7,098 nucleotides of DNA, from contig CAKPYH010000009.1 of the NCBI GenBank assembly GCA_934202735.1, positions 1-7,098 of the forward strand. The letters run 5' to 3'. This DNA is from an uncultured Alphaproteobacteria bacterium (GTDB taxonomy: Bacteria; Pseudomonadota; Alphaproteobacteria; CAAHEQ01; UBA3637). Of this stretch, positions 6,501 through 7,098 are shown piece by piece. The notes under the pieces were generated by a model. It ran no database searches, was not told the origin of the DNA, and was given only the letters and a program-made list of their open reading frames with translations. The translations under genes and the position numbers were made by a program. How positions within the stretch are numbered: position 1 is the first letter of the stretch; each line of letters begins with the position of its first letter.

Positions 6501-7098
6501 CAGGTTAGCATGATTTAGATAAGCCAGTAATCCACCTTTTTCAGTGTTCTTTAATGTGGCTGTATTTTCAATCGTTATGTCGGCATATATATCTGACTTG
6601 GGAACTCCCCATGCCGCTATCATAGGTAACAAAACACCATCTTCATCGCCTTCTAAGGGGTAAAGACCTTCATGAATCTCTGTTTCATGAGAGATAGTTA
6701 GATCTCTGTTTTGCCCCTCTCCTTTGAAAAAGACGGCGGCCGTGACTGCCCCTATAAAAATACTGCCGGATTTACAAGTTCCCTTGGATGTTAAGAAAAA
6801 ACCTTTATTGCATGCACTACATTGACCATTGGTCGGATTATAACTGGCACAATTCTCTATAGTTATAAGGCATTCATTACCAACGAGTGTATAACCGTCA
6901 TCACATACACACATCCCGTCCGAACATGTCCCATGGGCCCCGCAGTTTATGTTTTCACATTTATCCACAACCGGGACGGTTTGACAGGTCGTTCCGGTAT
7001 AGCCGTCCGAACAATCACAGACTTTTGTCGCCTGGTTCCATGTCCCGTGAGCCCCGCAGTTCAAGGGGGCCGTCTCACACCGCGGACCATAATAATTA
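3567..7098 (-). CDS. Giant type V autotransporter with EGF-like modules (5' end outside window)
   Basis: The frame is open from the right edge to the TAG at 3567, giving 1176 visible residues. The TTG near 7064 is only an internal codon because the EGF pattern continues upstream of it. In order, there are two EGF-like modules (residues 7-38 and 47-76) and a further C-x9-C-x2-C-x11-C cluster (83-108). Next comes a hydrophobic stretch IFIGAVTAAVFF (113-124). About 700 residues of beta-helix passenger follow, with many N-x-G-x-[IL] turns such as TINNSGTLSG and SISNTGTING. A helical linker leads to a C-terminal barrel of roughly 253 residues (924-1176). The barrel shows alternating amphipathic strands and the terminal Phe (AGLKYRF) required for outer-membrane insertion. 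The passenger would be displayed on or released from the cell surface; adhesion is the likely role by analogy, unproven here. Signal peptide and promoter lie outside the window. The barrel half is GC-rich and the passenger AT-rich. Confidence 0.93.
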   Translation of the reverse strand, partial: NYYGPRCETAPLNCGAHGTWNQATKVCDCSDGYTGTTCQTVPVVDKCENINCGAHGTCSDGMCVCDDGYTLVGNECLITIENCASYNPTNGQCSACNKGFFLTSKGTCKSGSIFIGAVTAAVFFKGEGQNRDLTISHETEIHEGLYPLEGDEDGVLLPMIAAWGVPKSDIYADITIENTATLKNTEKGGLLAYLNHANLTNNGILEGNIILEDWGTITNRENGKMTGDITSEGYMSNAGEVNGNIFLEINKVYTNGNIFANFETGKITGSLSIINRSNSQLSVQNYGEILSSDGTTDTITLSGNEARSIIFTNNESGNIENSFDITQGILINKGKIKGDITLDGDMTNYGEIEGDIISSATSVIHNTESGIIKYKNDVVLDKGTLKNEGTLLSDTGNFIIKEGVFENMGTLTLPLPENPETAPKFYSTGTINNSGTLSGYIYSAGAFSNSGIYNGLIFAGGEFSGNEYFPAGNYSAGSISNTGTINGSWKDMGEGLKWRIATAMFGDGTLTNHTSGVISGISLFDSGTSTRLSIQNSGKMGTLFLTGSNDSSISFVNEPNGIIEHEVIQIGGTMVNNGTIYGPLWLMDEIDDEEGDYAEKTIFQNYGLISVDMHEAYTDHDGLILDKGDDTYIGNAVNVVALHDFVGFYNYGTIRVSNGEFVHTIDEDSEAMSGSVIFAAGDFAHVYNAGTLEIVDSTLITDNFTTGTKTTENLTATSTSNEVNNAGYFIQLWNSASFQNSGVINTNLLALDLAKFTPDGTGKTIALPGAQFASKKSISGNLYLSSAFLTDNFDNIVVVKDMFETPDTSGLNLISQSALFDAKLAENGTDVIMTKKSFATLTGNGSLASFLEKNYTAGRNEGFFNTLKSLGTVSEFNGALRSMTGLDNLTRFAHEDLTALRDMNLTMNAAMFANDDKPLFQTQGSLTAFSFKNDRASGGQYALANRRISPSVKVGYALSMTRLNTGKDTTDTRNSTVFQVATPVSLTHGRVRAIMTPTIGFARGHYNRSGFNGTTYKGTLEKRFAGVMNEARVPMTVAGWEVSPTMELNAVAYNQRGNEEDKAFSLTIPSDNRMSVEGGMGLHVARTYTWGRQARLNLTAGIMGYREFANPYNIKMGMSGMDGTFDLYDDRVSAYRGVANLGLDFTAGEWQVFGTLRHYMERETHTYMTAGLKYRF
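6870..7079 (-). repeat. Tandem EGF-like coding modules
   Basis: Two modules both contain NCGAHGT. At DNA level the 24-base blocks at 7038-7061 and 6924-6947 differ at only three positions, so they arose by duplication. Module 2 has the full six-cysteine EGF pattern (C47, C52, C58, C63, C65, C76). Module 1 has C7, C14, C27, C29 and C38, with Trp20 where the third cysteine should be. Confidence 0.8.

Noticed and set aside
7062..7064. TTG as the start of the autotransporter
   Set aside because: The EGF-like pattern continues upstream in frame (YYGPRCETAP) to the window edge, so the true start is outside.

Overview
The window looks like the chromosome of an alphaproteobacterium, probably host-associated. 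The clues are the FabI and ribosomal S20 sequences, an interspersed palindromic repeat whose reverse-strand translation reads LDLRVKPEDDG (a spurious peptide I recall from alphaproteobacterial annotation), and large secreted disulfide-rich or autotransporter proteins. The taxon is an inference; no marker here fixes it below class level.

Layout from left to right. At 1-546 (+) lies the 3' end of a gene for a very Cys- and Trp-rich protein with eight CC pairs, with no start codon in the window. At 547-1170 there is no convincing intact gene. This stretch holds an interspersed repeat with several hairpins, and then, on the minus strand, what looks like the last 11 codons of a groEL gene (GAGAAGMGGMY) with its stem-loop terminator. 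At 1172-1960 (-) is a MORN-variant (YwqK-like) repeat protein made of seven exact 24-residue units. It has a strong extended -10 promoter of its own, and its C-terminal tail runs into repeat-like DNA. At 2102-2932 (-) is fabI, the essential enoyl-ACP reductase, followed by a good intrinsic terminator. A compact divergent promoter region separates it from rpsT (3081-3347, +), which also has a terminator. From 3567 to the right edge (-) is the C-terminal 1176 residues of a giant autotransporter: EGF-like modules, a short hydrophobic segment, a long beta-helix passenger and a C-terminal outer-membrane barrel.

The two core genes (fabI, rpsT) are separate, self-contained transcription units sharing an intergenic region, with no operon linking them to the rest. 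The accessory part consists of three repeat-built proteins (CC-rich, 24-residue MORN-like, EGF plus beta-helix). At least two of these are expected outside the cytoplasm.

The most unusual points are the groEL tail lying in frame with and just downstream of the MORN-like gene, the sharp base-composition change inside the autotransporter gene, and an EGF module that has lost one cysteine to tryptophan. I found no tRNA, rRNA, CRISPR array, insertion sequence or clear replication origin.
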